64,000 bases of DNA from Acetobacterium tundrae (GTDB taxonomy: Bacteria; Bacillota; Clostridia; Eubacteriales; Eubacteriaceae), in contig NZ_RXYB01000002.1 in assembly GCF_008086615.1 (NCBI RefSeq), forward strand, positions 186,001-250,000, written 5' to 3'. Positions 51,403-59,667 of the stretch are shown here, piece by piece; position 1 is the first letter of the stretch, and each line of letters begins with the position of its first letter. A program made the position numbers and the translations under genes. The notes below the pieces were generated by a model. It had not been told where the DNA came from and searched no databases. It was given only the letters and a program-made list of their open reading frames with translations.

Positions 51403-52449
51403 ATGAAAAGAGACCAGAATTCTTTTAGAGGGTGTCTTGTTGGCGGTGCAATCGGTGATGCTTTGGGTGCTCCGGTGGAGTTTATGCAGTTGGATGAAAT
51501 TATCAGCCAATACGGTCCTGATGGAATTCAGGACCTGGTTATTTCTTCATCTGGAAAAGCGCTAATTACGGATGATACTCAAATGACTCTTTTCACTGCA
51601 GAAGGGATCTTGAGATCTGAAACTCGGCGGGTGACGAAGGGGATTTGTCATCCGCCGTCTGTTGTTTTCCATGCCTATCAGAGATGGCTGCTGACCCAGG
51701 GGTACCCGAGGGTAACGGAATATGAATGGGTTTATGATGGGTGGCTGCTTGATATTGAAGCACTTCATGCCTGCAGAGCACCGGGGGTTTCCTGCTTAAC
51801 TGCCCTTAGAAGGGAAGATCATGGCACAATGGAAGATCCAATCAACACCAGCAGGGGTTGCGGCGGGGTAATGCGGTCGGCACCGGTGGGTCTGTTTTAT
51901 CGAAGAGAGGAAGCCTTTCAGTTGGCGGCGGAAATGGCGGCACTAACCCATGGACATCCGTCTGGATTTCTGAGCGCTGGGGCACTTGCCTATCTGATTG
52001 ATGCTCTGATCGAGGGATTCGATCTGGAAACCGTAGTGACAAAGACACTGATGATCCTCAAAAAATATGAAGGACATGAAAAATGCACGAAAAAATTGGA
52101 GCTGGCTGAGAAGCTTTCAAAAATGGGCTCTTTTGATGATGAAGCGATTGCCCTGCTGGGCGGGGGATGGGTCGGCGAAGAAGCCCTAGCCATTGCGGTC
52201 TACTGCGCCCTGAAATATCAGCACGATTTCAGAAAAGCACTGCAAACCGCGGTTAATCATAGCGGCGACAGCGACAGCATCGGTGCCATCACTGGAAATA
52301 TTCTTGGGGTCTATCTGGGACTGAGTGCAATCCCTGTGGAGTGGATTGAGCAAGTTGAGCTGAAAGACGTCCTAATACAGGTCGCTGATGATTTATTGAT
52401 TGATTATGATGAAAGTAATGTTGACCGAAAACGCTATCCCGGGTATTAG
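51403..52449 (+). CDS. ADP-ribosylglycohydrolase family protein (DraG-like)
   Basis: The protein has 348 residues with the ARH fold: FRGCLVGGAIGDALGAPVEF at the N terminus, TDDTQMTLFTAEG (metal-binding Thr-Asp-Asp), and NHSGDSDSIGAITGNILGVYLG (the second metal-binding motif). It uses two Mg/Mn ions to remove ADP-ribose from arginine or related sites on protein or nucleic acid. No DraT-like transferase is adjacent, although an ADP-ribosyltransferase-like protein is encoded 6 kb downstream. GGGAGGAACCACG precedes the ATG. Confidence 0.9.
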   Translation: MKRDQNSFRGCLVGGAIGDALGAPVEFMQLDEIISQYGPDGIQDLVISSSGKALITDDTQMTLFTAEGILRSETRRVTKGICHPPSVVFHAYQRWLLTQGYPRVTEYEWVYDGWLLDIEALHACRAPGVSCLTALRREDHGTMEDPINTSRGCGGVMRSAPVGLFYRREEAFQLAAEMAALTHGHPSGFLSAGALAYLIDALIEGFDLETVVTKTLMILKKYEGHEKCTKKLELAEKLSKMGSFDDEAIALLGGGWVGEEALAIAVYCALKYQHDFRKALQTAVNHSGDSDSIGAITGNILGVYLGLSAIPVEWIEQVELKDVLIQVADDLLIDYDESNVDRKRYPGY

Positions 52450-52589
52450 AATTCATGATTAGCCACAGGCTTATTTTATAAATAAGCGGCATAACCCTAA
52501 AATAATTGTTTAGTGACCAGACGCCAATTTATTATGTTATAATAGAAATTCAAGCATAGTTTAACATTTTGAAAGGCGATATTGAGAAA

Positions 52590-53693
52590 ATGGATCAGAA
52601 TAAAAACAAAAACGTGCCAATTCATTTAGGGGAATTCAGGGAAGAAGCGCTCGAAAAAGAATTTTATAATGCTGAAATCGCAAAGAACTTAAAGGAAGTA
52701 AAATTTACGATCTTCGTCGTCGGGATGATATACTTTTTATTTATCATCCCGGAGTATTTTATCCTAAAAGATGTAAATGATTTTATCGCGGTATTAATTT
52801 GCCGCAGTGTCATCGCAGCATTGTTGATTTTTTTGTATTTTAAGGTCAGCCGGGACAAAAAATACGATTCACTGATCTACTGGTTTACCGCCTATGAAGT
52901 GATCATTTCGCTGTCATTTATTTATATTTCCAACAAATTTTCTGATCCTGATTTTATGATCCAGGCTTTTAGCGTGATGATCATTATTCTGGCTATTTTT
53001 CTAATTAATAATCGGTGGCTGTATTCAATTTTTACTTCACTGTTCATCAGCATTGGTTATTTTGCTTTTGCGGCATTGAGTTTCAAGAATATTTCGTCTT
53101 CTGATTTTCTGGCAGCCATTTTTCATATCATGCTGGTTATTATCATAAGCAGCAGCGCTTCGTATAGTTTCAATTATTTTAAGAGGATTCAATACCTGAA
53201 TAATGTTGAACTGATAAGAATGGCTGAGCACGATCCGTTAACGGGAATCTATAACAAAGGGAAGTTTAATAAGGAATATGCACGATTAGCAGATCATGGC
53301 GAACAGAAAAATGCTCATTTGTCGATTGCCATGTTTGATATTGATGATTTTAAGGCGATCAATGATCACTATGGACATTTGACTGGCGATGCGGTCTTAG
53401 TCGATCTTACCGGTTTAATTGGAAAACACATCAGAAATTCCGATCTTTTTATCAGATGGGGCGGGGAAGAATTTGTCCTGACTTTTCCGGATACGTCGTT
53501 ACTTCAGGCGACTGAAATTACTGAAAAGCTGAGAGTGCTGATATCTGAGCATACATTTGAGATAATTGGACATCTGTCCTGCAGCTTTGGCGTGGCGTCA
53601 TATAAAAAAGGCGATGATTTGGACAGTGTGATACGTCGTGCTGATGAACGATTGTATCGGGCTAAAAGGTCTGGTAAAAACAAGGTGATGTAG
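52590..53693 (+). CDS. Membrane-bound GGDEF diguanylate cyclase
   Basis: About six transmembrane helices (~45-200) form an N-terminal membrane domain without a recognised sensor. GGDEF (~215-367) has an intact GGEEF in RWGGEEFVLTFP and DPLTGIYNKGKFNKE plus DIDDFKAINDHYGHLTGD. It makes c-di-GMP at the membrane. I chose ATG 52590 with a distant AAAGG; an in-frame TTG 21 bases earlier is possible. A strong terminator follows. Confidence 0.88.
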   Translation: MDQNKNKNVPIHLGEFREEALEKEFYNAEIAKNLKEVKFTIFVVGMIYFLFIIPEYFILKDVNDFIAVLICRSVIAALLIFLYFKVSRDKKYDSLIYWFTAYEVIISLSFIYISNKFSDPDFMIQAFSVMIIILAIFLINNRWLYSIFTSLFISIGYFAFAALSFKNISSSDFLAAIFHIMLVIIISSSASYSFNYFKRIQYLNNVELIRMAEHDPLTGIYNKGKFNKEYARLADHGEQKNAHLSIAMFDIDDFKAINDHYGHLTGDAVLVDLTGLIGKHIRNSDLFIRWGGEEFVLTFPDTSLLQATEITEKLRVLISEHTFEIIGHLSCSFGVASYKKGDDLDSVIRRADERLYRAKRSGKNKVM

Positions 53694-53720
53694 TAGAAGT
53701 TATAGAATAATAAGACGCTG

Positions 53721-53759
53721 CGGCGGTGATGAGAGAAATCCATCACCGCCGTTTTTTTT
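53721..53759 (+). terminator. Intrinsic terminator of the membrane diguanylate cyclase gene
   Basis: CGGCGGTGATG/CATCACCGCCG, 11 perfect pairs with a 9-base loop, then eight Ts. Confidence 0.95.
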
Positions 53760-53858
53760 GGTATAAATTTGGAGTGTCACCGTCACCTATAAATCGCCAT
53801 TTTATAGGAAAGCATCTAGTTGAGGAAAAAAATAAGAAATAAAAAAGGAAGAAATTGA

Positions 53859-53890
53859 TTGACAAATTATACTATGCATAATATAGTATA
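53859..53890 (+). promoter_or_regulatory. PadR-operon promoter with overlapping operator
   Basis: TTGACA (53859-53864) and TATAGT (53882-53887) are 17 bases apart. The palindrome TATACTAT/ATAGTATA (53868-53875 and 53883-53890) covers the spacer and the -10, as expected for autorepression. Confidence 0.8.
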
Positions 53891-53911
53891 ACGCAAATGG
53901 AGGTATTGTTT

Positions 53912-54238
53912 ATGGACGTCCAATTAAAAAAAGGGCTGTTGGAAACATGCGTGCTCACCGTTCTCAATCGAGGGGATTCTTATGGCTATCAGATCATCAA
54001 GGATGCAAGTCCTTATCTGGAAATTTCCGAATCAACACTATACCCGATATTGAAAAGGCTGGAGTCAAGTGATTGTCTGAATGTCTATTCAGTCGAACAT
54101 AACGGACGGTTGCGCAAGTACTATAAAATAACCGATGCCGGCAGGGAGAAGATTGAGACTTTTCTTGAAAGTTGGAAAGAGGTTATGACGGTCTATAATT
54201 TTATAACTGAGGAAATGAGGTCTTCTGACAATGAATAA
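53912..54238 (+). CDS. PadR family transcriptional regulator (short form)
   Basis: A 108-residue winged-helix PadR protein: KKGLLETCVLTVLNRGDSYGYQII, then ESTLYPILKRLESSDCL and RKYYKITDAGREKI. It has a single C-terminal dimerisation helix (PadR_S1 type). ATG 53912 has GGAGGT 9 bases upstream. It is the first gene of a conserved Firmicutes trio with HAAS and DUF4097 proteins and overlaps the next gene by 8 bases. The palindrome over its promoter implies autorepression. Confidence 0.92.
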   Translation: MDVQLKKGLLETCVLTVLNRGDSYGYQIIKDASPYLEISESTLYPILKRLESSDCLNVYSVEHNGRLRKYYKITDAGREKIETFLESWKEVMTVYNFITEEMRSSDNE

Positions 54239-54842
54239 AACTGAATTTTTATCCTGTCTTGAAAAAAAGCTTGCCGGGCTTCCGGAAAATGAAGTCGAAA
54301 AAACCAGGAGTTTCTATTTGGAAATGATCGATGATCGGAGTGAGGACGGAATGAGTGAAGAGGAAGCGGTTGCCGCTATGGGGAATATTGACGATATCGT
54401 CAAAGCAGCCATGCTCGAGCTGCCGCTGACTACTCTGATGAAAACTAAAATGAGGCCTAAAGCCCGGCTAAAAGCCTGGGAAATTGTTTTGCTTGTTCTT
54501 GGGTTCCCCTTGTGGTTTACGCTTCTGGCCGCTTTTGTAGTCGTGATTCTATCGGTATATGTTTCTGTATGGGCAGTGATCATTTCTCTTTATGCGACAG
54601 TGGCGGCTCTTGTACTCAGCGGGTTAGCCGGGATTTTTGGTGGCTTGTTTTGTTTATTCCAGAATTTTGCAGCCAGTTTGTTTATTTTGGGATCCGGCCT
54701 GATATGCGGTGGAATCGGCATTCTCGCATTTTTCGGCGTAACGGCACTATCGGTCTGGCTTGTAAAACTCACGGGACTGTTCCTGCGCTGGATCAAGTCA
54801 CTATTTATCACCCGGGAGGTTGACTATGAAATCAATAACTAG
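54231..54842 (+). CDS. HAAS/DUF1700 membrane protein
   Basis: The N-terminal ~75 residues form a HAAS (DUF1700) helical domain: FLSCLEKKLAGLPENEVEKTRSFYLEMIDDR with EEAVAAMGNIDDIV. Four hydrophobic segments follow. In Firmicutes this protein is almost always paired with a PadR regulator and a DUF4097 protein, and probably senses envelope stress at the membrane. It overlaps both neighbours. Confidence 0.9.
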   Translation: MNKTEFLSCLEKKLAGLPENEVEKTRSFYLEMIDDRSEDGMSEEEAVAAMGNIDDIVKAAMLELPLTTLMKTKMRPKARLKAWEIVLLVLGFPLWFTLLAAFVVVILSVYVSVWAVIISLYATVAALVLSGLAGIFGGLFCLFQNFAASLFILGSGLICGGIGILAFFGVTALSVWLVKLTGLFLRWIKSLFITREVDYEINN

Positions 54843-55779
54843 AACACTTTTAATCATTGCGGGAGCATTGATCGGCACTGGTTTTGTTCTGACGATTGCC
54901 GGTTTTACCATCGCCGGCTTTAACTGGCAGTCACTTAGCACGGAGAAGCCATATGAAGAAAAAACGGAGACTTTCAATGCCGGTGATATTAACGCTTTAA
55001 ACGTGGATGTTGAGAGCTGCAATGTGGTTTTGGTGGGAGTGGATTCGGATGAGATCAAAATTGATTACTTTGAAAATGACGATGAAACCTACGATATCGA
55101 ACGATCTGCGGATGGAAATCTGACGGTAAATTATGAATCGAGTAAAAAATGGTTTGATTATATCCACCTTGGCATCAATTTCGATACTCAGGATCGGAAA
55201 CTCATGATTTCCGTGCCGTCCAAATATATCGGTTCTGTTGAGGCGACGACTGCCAGCGGTTCTGTCGAAGCATCAAAGCTTAAACTTTCCAAGGGGCTGA
55301 CGATAAATTCCTCCAGTGGGACCCTTAAGCTGACGGATGTTTCGGTTGATGGCGCAATCGTTGCCGATGCCAAAAGCGGGAACATTAAAGTTGAAAATAT
55401 CAGTACCACCAACGATTGTGAACTCACGGCCAACAGCGGAAATATTGCGCTCAATTCAGGACAGATCGCTGGTAACTTATCCATACTGGGATCCAGTGGG
55501 GATTTGAATGTCGTGAAAACGAAGGCCGATGGAAAAATTGCCATGGAGATAAACAGCGGAAATATCACTTTTAAAGGACTTGCCGGGAATGATATTAGCA
55601 TGAAAGCTGCCAGTGGAAATATTTCAGGGAGTATTGCCGGAAACGCAGCGGACTATTCAATCACTGCTGATACGAACAGCGGCAATAAGAATATTTCCAA
55701 TTCCACAAGCGGTACCAGGCATCTGAATGCATCAACCCACAGCGGAAACATCAATATTGACTTTGATGGTTCAATATAA
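54826..55779 (+). CDS. DUF4097 beta-helix cell-surface protein
   Basis: An N-terminal membrane anchor (~8-30) is followed by ~280 residues of short repeated beta strands with recurring S-G-(N/S) turns, the DUF4097 pattern of a right-handed beta solenoid (ATTASGSVEASKLKL, SSSGTLKLTDVSV, AKSGNIKVENIS, NSGNITFKGLAG). It is probably anchored and exported. GGGAGG lies in the end of the HAAS gene 7 bases before ATG 54826. It is part of the PadR-HAAS-DUF4097 operon. Function is unknown. Confidence 0.88.
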   Translation: MKSITRTLLIIAGALIGTGFVLTIAGFTIAGFNWQSLSTEKPYEEKTETFNAGDINALNVDVESCNVVLVGVDSDEIKIDYFENDDETYDIERSADGNLTVNYESSKKWFDYIHLGINFDTQDRKLMISVPSKYIGSVEATTASGSVEASKLKLSKGLTINSSSGTLKLTDVSVDGAIVADAKSGNIKVENISTTNDCELTANSGNIALNSGQIAGNLSILGSSGDLNVVKTKADGKIAMEINSGNITFKGLAGNDISMKAASGNISGSIAGNAADYSITADTNSGNKNISNSTSGTRHLNASTHSGNINIDFDGSI

Positions 55780-55842
55780 TGCCTGAGTTTATTTCCTTGA
55801 AAATATAACGGCAGACATTTCTCATGAAGAGGAGATAAACAA

Positions 55843-56409
55843 ATGAAGGACTATGTGATATTGACGATCAACCCCGGCTCAACGTCGACAAAAATAGGGA
55901 TTTTTGAAAATGAAAATGAATTATTTTCGGCATCTATTGAACATCGGAGTGATGTACTGGAAGCATTTCTGACAATTAATCAGCAATTTGATTTCATAAA
56001 AGATACCATCATGGAAATTTTGGAGAATCATCATTTTGACACCAAAAAATTGTCGGCGGTGGTTGGCCGTGGCGGCTTGCTGCCACCCATCAAATCCGGT
56101 GGCTATACGGTGAATGAAGCGATGAAAAATCTGATATGGGCAGGCGGTCTTTCGGAGCATGCTTCGAACTTAGGGGCGTTGCTGGCAGACACCATTGCCG
56201 GGCCCCTGGGCATTCCGGCTTTTATTTATGACGGCGTTTCTGCAGATGAAATGGAAGACATTGCCCGGATTACCGGATTTCCTGAAATTCAGAGACAGAG
56301 CTTTTGCCATGTTTTAAATAGTAAAGCAATGGGTAGAAAGTATGTAAGGGGAAAAAACCCCCCATGTTTTTGTAGTAGAATGAAAGGATGGTTTCTATGG
56401 ACTATGTAA
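55843..56409 (+). pseudogene. Truncated butyrate kinase
   Basis: The first ~165 residues match the N-terminal half of butyrate kinase (ASKHA fold): ILTINPGSTSTKIGIFENE with the phosphate-binding NPGSTSTK, AVVGRGGLLPPIKSGGYTVN and ASNLGALLADTIA. The match stops at VLNSKAMGRKYV; the last ~20 residues are unrelated and the C-terminal half, with the second nucleotide-binding lobe, is absent. Intact enzymes have ~355 residues. The break is followed by a GGGGAAAAAACCCCC stretch and the Rieske gene. It cannot be active alone, so a deletion has probably removed the 3' half. Confidence 0.85.
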
Positions 56410-56732
56410 AAATTGCTCAGACAACTGATTTTATTGTGGATCAGAAGAAAAAAATCGCTTACGAGGGTAAAGAAATTCTTCTGACGAAGATTGAAGGTCG
56501 CTATTATGCAATTGACAATAAATGCACGCATATGGGAGGATCGCTCTACGACGGTAATTTGGAAGGAAACACAATTGTCTGCCCTCGGCACGGTTCGGCA
56601 TTTGATGTGCGGACCGGGAAAGTGGTAAAGCAAGGGAAAATCTTATTTATAAAAGTTAGGGTTCCCGATACTCGCAGCTATCTGGTTAAAGTCGAAGGAA
56701 CCGATATTCTTATCAGTCCCAGTAGCGAATGA
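56397..56732 (+). CDS. Rieske (2Fe-2S) ferredoxin-like protein
   Basis: A 111-residue single Rieske domain with CTHMGGSL and CPRHGSAFD, the C-x-H...C-x2-H ligands of the [2Fe-2S] cluster. It is soluble and probably an electron carrier like the ferredoxin components of ring hydroxylases or the small NirD family. In an anaerobe the partner is unclear, and none is encoded next to it. ATG 56397 follows AAAGGATGG at 6 bases. Its start overlaps the relic end of the butyrate kinase frame, so it may rely on whatever promoter the lost gene had. Confidence 0.9.
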   Translation: MDYVKIAQTTDFIVDQKKKIAYEGKEILLTKIEGRYYAIDNKCTHMGGSLYDGNLEGNTIVCPRHGSAFDVRTGKVVKQGKILFIKVRVPDTRSYLVKVEGTDILISPSSE

Positions 56733-56874
56733 GGTTAGTTTGAATTTTTGGATAAAAAAATTGCTATCTTTTGGCACTTTGGTTTCATGAAAAATACTGC
56801 TTGTTTTAAGGTTGCCCATGATATAATTTTTTGAAATAAAAACTATTAATTTATATAAAGTGGAGGATCAGATC

Positions 56875-57267
56875 ATGCAGGAAGTTTATGATTATTTGAA
56901 AAAATGCGGAACCTATTTTTTAGCAACAGAAGAGGGCGACCAGCCAAGAGTTCGACCTTTTGGTACAATTGATATTTTTGAAGGTAAACTCTATATTCAG
57001 ACGGGTAAGTCAAAGGATGTATCAAAGCAGATCTCGTTAAACCCCAAAATAGAAATCTGTGCTTTCTTGGGAGATAATTGGATTCGCATCCAGGCTATTG
57101 CAGTTGTGGATGATCGAGTTGAAGCCAAACAGCATATGCTGGATGCTTATCCGAGTTTGCAGGCCAGGTATTCAGCAAATGATGATAATACACAGGTATT
57201 GTATTTAAAAGATGCCGTAGCAACGATTGCATCCTTTGCTGGTGAACCAAAAGTTATTAAATTTTAG
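56875..57267 (+). CDS. Pyridoxamine 5'-phosphate oxidase-fold protein
   Basis: This 130-residue split-barrel flavin-binding protein has YFLATEEGDQPRVRPFGTI, LYIQTGKSKDVSKQI and a C-terminal FAGEPKVIKF. It belongs to the broad PNPOx-like family that binds FMN; actual substrates vary and the true pyridoxine pathway is unlikely. GTGGAGGATC precedes ATG 56875. Confidence 0.88.
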   Translation: MQEVYDYLKKCGTYFLATEEGDQPRVRPFGTIDIFEGKLYIQTGKSKDVSKQISLNPKIEICAFLGDNWIRIQAIAVVDDRVEAKQHMLDAYPSLQARYSANDDNTQVLYLKDAVATIASFAGEPKVIKF

Positions 57268-57304
57268 ATCGATGTTTTAATTAAGAAATAAACCATATTG
57301 TACG

Positions 57305-57347
57305 AAAAACATGGAGCTGTCGCATCAAACAGCCTCATGTTTTTTTA
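57305..57347 (+). terminator. Intrinsic terminator
   Basis: ACATGGAGCTGT/ACAGCCTCATGT hairpin followed by seven Ts, after the PNPOx-like gene. Confidence 0.85.
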
Positions 57348-57441
57348 TTTGAATAATCCTAAATCATGGTATAATAGAATTAACAGTGACCAACAACGGT
57401 TTGATGATACTGATTAATTTTCGACGAAGAGGAGTTTTAGA

Positions 57442-57744
57442 ATGAAAAAAATATTAGAGAAGGCAAAAATAGAAGGATGGACCGACCTTAACCAAGGACT
57501 GGCCTGTGGGAACCGGATGGAATTTGTAAAAGGTGATAAGCAAATTGGCATTACCCTCAATCCGGCTTCTTACCAATTGACAAATATGTTGCCGTCCCAA
57601 ATGACAAATATGCTGGAGGCTGATACCCTGTATGCTTCCAATGATCCGGTCATAGAAAAAATACGCAATCTTTCGTTTGAAGATCAAGCCGCGTTATCGG
57701 GTGTTGCCCGGGAACTGTTTTTACTGATTTGCGAAGAGGATTAG
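57442..57744 (+). CDS. Unknown 100-residue protein
   Basis: The protein is soluble and mixed in composition, with no motif I recognise. GGAGTTTTAGA is directly before ATG 57442. A possible promoter, TTGAAT-15-TATAAT at 57349-57375, lies upstream. It precedes the ADP-ribosyltransferase-like gene by 45 bases. Confidence 0.65.
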   Translation: MKKILEKAKIEGWTDLNQGLACGNRMEFVKGDKQIGITLNPASYQLTNMLPSQMTNMLEADTLYASNDPVIEKIRNLSFEDQAALSGVARELFLLICEED

Positions 57745-57789
57745 AACGTTCCGGCAGCATGGAATAATCGAGTATATTGGGGTAGAAAA

Positions 57790-58356
57790 ATGAAATTATA
57801 CCATCTGACAAGCGAAAAGAGTGCAATCTCAATATTGAGTGAAGGCTTTAAATTAAAAGAAAGCAAATATATTCAAGCTAATGGAAACGGCATTTATTTA
57901 ACTGATAAAATGCATGTCCTTTTTTGGTTTCATATCTTGCAGTCAGATATTTATAAAAACAAGAAGATTTGCATTATAGAATGCGAAATAGAAGACAGTT
58001 TGAAAATGTTGAGATTAGAAAACAACGTCGCCACGGACAAGTTTTCTGGGGATTATAAAAAAGTACATGATTGGTATGTTGAAAACAAGGTGGAAATTGA
58101 TCAATTGATTACCGAGAATAAGAGGCTTCACACCCTGCGCCAAATGTATAATAAACAGAATCAATACTTTGACGAACAGAATAAATCAGGCTACATCATT
58201 GAACTGTACTGCAAAAAGCATTCAATTGACGGGGTTGTCTGCAACAAATATCATCTCGAGGATGACGCTGCCGTAAACGAATATAACGATATCACGATTT
58301 ATGAACCGGGTAAAATCAAGCCGTTATCCGTAATTGCGTTTGCAGCGGTGAGTTAG
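57790..58356 (+). CDS. Putative ADP-ribosyltransferase-like protein
   Basis: The N terminus LYHLTSEKSAISILSEGF, followed by GNGIYLTD, matches the H-...-Y pattern of the ART fold, and the C terminus VNEYNDITIYEPGKIKPL looks like the E-motif strand (NEhhhhnPxQIK) seen in bacterial ART-like toxins and effectors. The protein is soluble with no secretion signal. The candidate activity is NAD-dependent ADP-ribosylation, but a structural homology search would be needed; binding-only ART-like proteins also exist. It lies 45 bases after the unknown gene and is followed by a TPR protein. Confidence 0.55.
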   Translation: MKLYHLTSEKSAISILSEGFKLKESKYIQANGNGIYLTDKMHVLFWFHILQSDIYKNKKICIIECEIEDSLKMLRLENNVATDKFSGDYKKVHDWYVENKVEIDQLITENKRLHTLRQMYNKQNQYFDEQNKSGYIIELYCKKHSIDGVVCNKYHLEDDAAVNEYNDITIYEPGKIKPLSVIAFAAVS

Positions 58357-58454
58357 ACAAAAATCCAGGGGTTGGAAATTCCAACGGCATGCTAATAACG
58401 GAAATCACAAAGGGCATGGTTTTAATTTTTGAAGTGGAAGATTGGGAGAAAATG

Positions 58455-59570
58455 ATGAAACTTTTATTTTGTAATGGTGCATGGATGAAATATTATCAAG
58501 GAATCACCGCAGATGATATGCCTCAAGATGGCGGAACACTGATAGATGAGAGCAGATCGGTAGGAGAAGCTTATAATTTTATGGATTATAATCGAAAATG
58601 TTACGGTCATGTTATCTCATTTGATAATTTAGATCTGGAAAAATGTGATCCGGAAATATCAATACAAGACCCTCAGTCAGAGGGCTTCATCATTGTCTGG
58701 TGTGCGACTGCTGATGATGGAAAAACGAGAATTGTTGGATGGTATGAAAATGCAACGGCTTATCGGGAAGCCCAGTTTGTGCCCTCGTTCACGGATGAAA
58801 ATGCCAGTCTGTATTTTAATTTTGTCGCCGCCGCCAGCGACTGTCATCTTCTCCCTGAAGATCAGCGCACCTTTGAAATCAAAAAGGCATCAGTGGCAGG
58901 TACAGGCAGCGGCGTTGGTCAATCAAATGTCTGGTACGGCGAGTCTGATAATGCCAAAAATGAACTGATTCCTGAAGTTCTTCGATACATGAAGGAATAC
59001 AACGGGGAATTCGCAAATTTAACGGTAACGGATGAAATGATCCATGCGGTCATAGACAAGGCCTCTCTCAAGGCTGGTTACGACGAACTGTTTGAAAAAG
59101 GCATGGCATATTGTAACGAAGAAGACTATCAGAAGGCTCTTAAATGCTTTAATACGGCCAGGATTATGAAGGAAACGCCTGAGCTGCTCTACAACATTGC
59201 TTATATTCTATTTTTGTATTACTGCTTTGATGACGCCATTCCGCTTTTTGAAAAATGCCTTAAATCGGGCTTCGAACCAGAGGGTGTTCTTCCGCTGCTG
59301 GTGAGCTGCTATGATTTTATCGGCAACAGAGAAAAGACCTTGGAGTACTGCAAAATGCTGATGAAAATTTTAAAAAATCCGCTCAATGAAAATTATATGG
59401 ATTATCGGATTTTTTACTGCACCATCATGTGTGACATTTACGTCTATTTAGGTGATTTCAAAAATGCTGCAGACATTGCCAAACAAATTTTGACCTATGC
59501 AGACGATGAAGAAACGCAGCTGCATGTCAAGGAACTGCGTTCATTTATAAAGGAAGCTCAGGAAGACTAA
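58455..59570 (+). CDS. TPR protein with an N-terminal domain resembling one found before HNH nucleases
   Basis: The first ~200 residues begin MKLLFCNGAWMKYYQGI and include YGHVISFDN and FIIVWCATADDGKTRIVGWYENATAYR. From memory, this domain occurs in Firmicutes in front of HNH endonucleases and TPR regions. The C-terminal ~150 residues carry tetratricopeptide-like helices (ALKCFNTARIMKETPELLYNIAYIL, CFDDAIPLFEKCLKSGF, DFKNAADIAKQILTYADDE). It probably binds a peptide or nucleic acid partner. GGGAG precedes ATG 58455. It is followed 97 bases later by the large lipase fusion. Confidence 0.65.
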   Translation: MKLLFCNGAWMKYYQGITADDMPQDGGTLIDESRSVGEAYNFMDYNRKCYGHVISFDNLDLEKCDPEISIQDPQSEGFIIVWCATADDGKTRIVGWYENATAYREAQFVPSFTDENASLYFNFVAAASDCHLLPEDQRTFEIKKASVAGTGSGVGQSNVWYGESDNAKNELIPEVLRYMKEYNGEFANLTVTDEMIHAVIDKASLKAGYDELFEKGMAYCNEEDYQKALKCFNTARIMKETPELLYNIAYILFLYYCFDDAIPLFEKCLKSGFEPEGVLPLLVSCYDFIGNREKTLEYCKMLMKILKNPLNENYMDYRIFYCTIMCDIYVYLGDFKNAADIAKQILTYADDEETQLHVKELRSFIKEAQED

Positions 59571-59667
59571 AGAATTACATCCCATCAGGGAAAAATTGCA
59601 AACAGCGGAAATAAGAAGCTGGCTGGTTGATCCAACCAATGGACCGCAAAAAAGGAGGGCTTCGTCG

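Noticed and set aside
51403-59570. DraG-DraT style operon linking the ADP-ribosylglycohydrolase and the ART-like protein
   Set aside because: They are 5 kb apart with several unrelated operons and terminators between; a functional link is only speculation.
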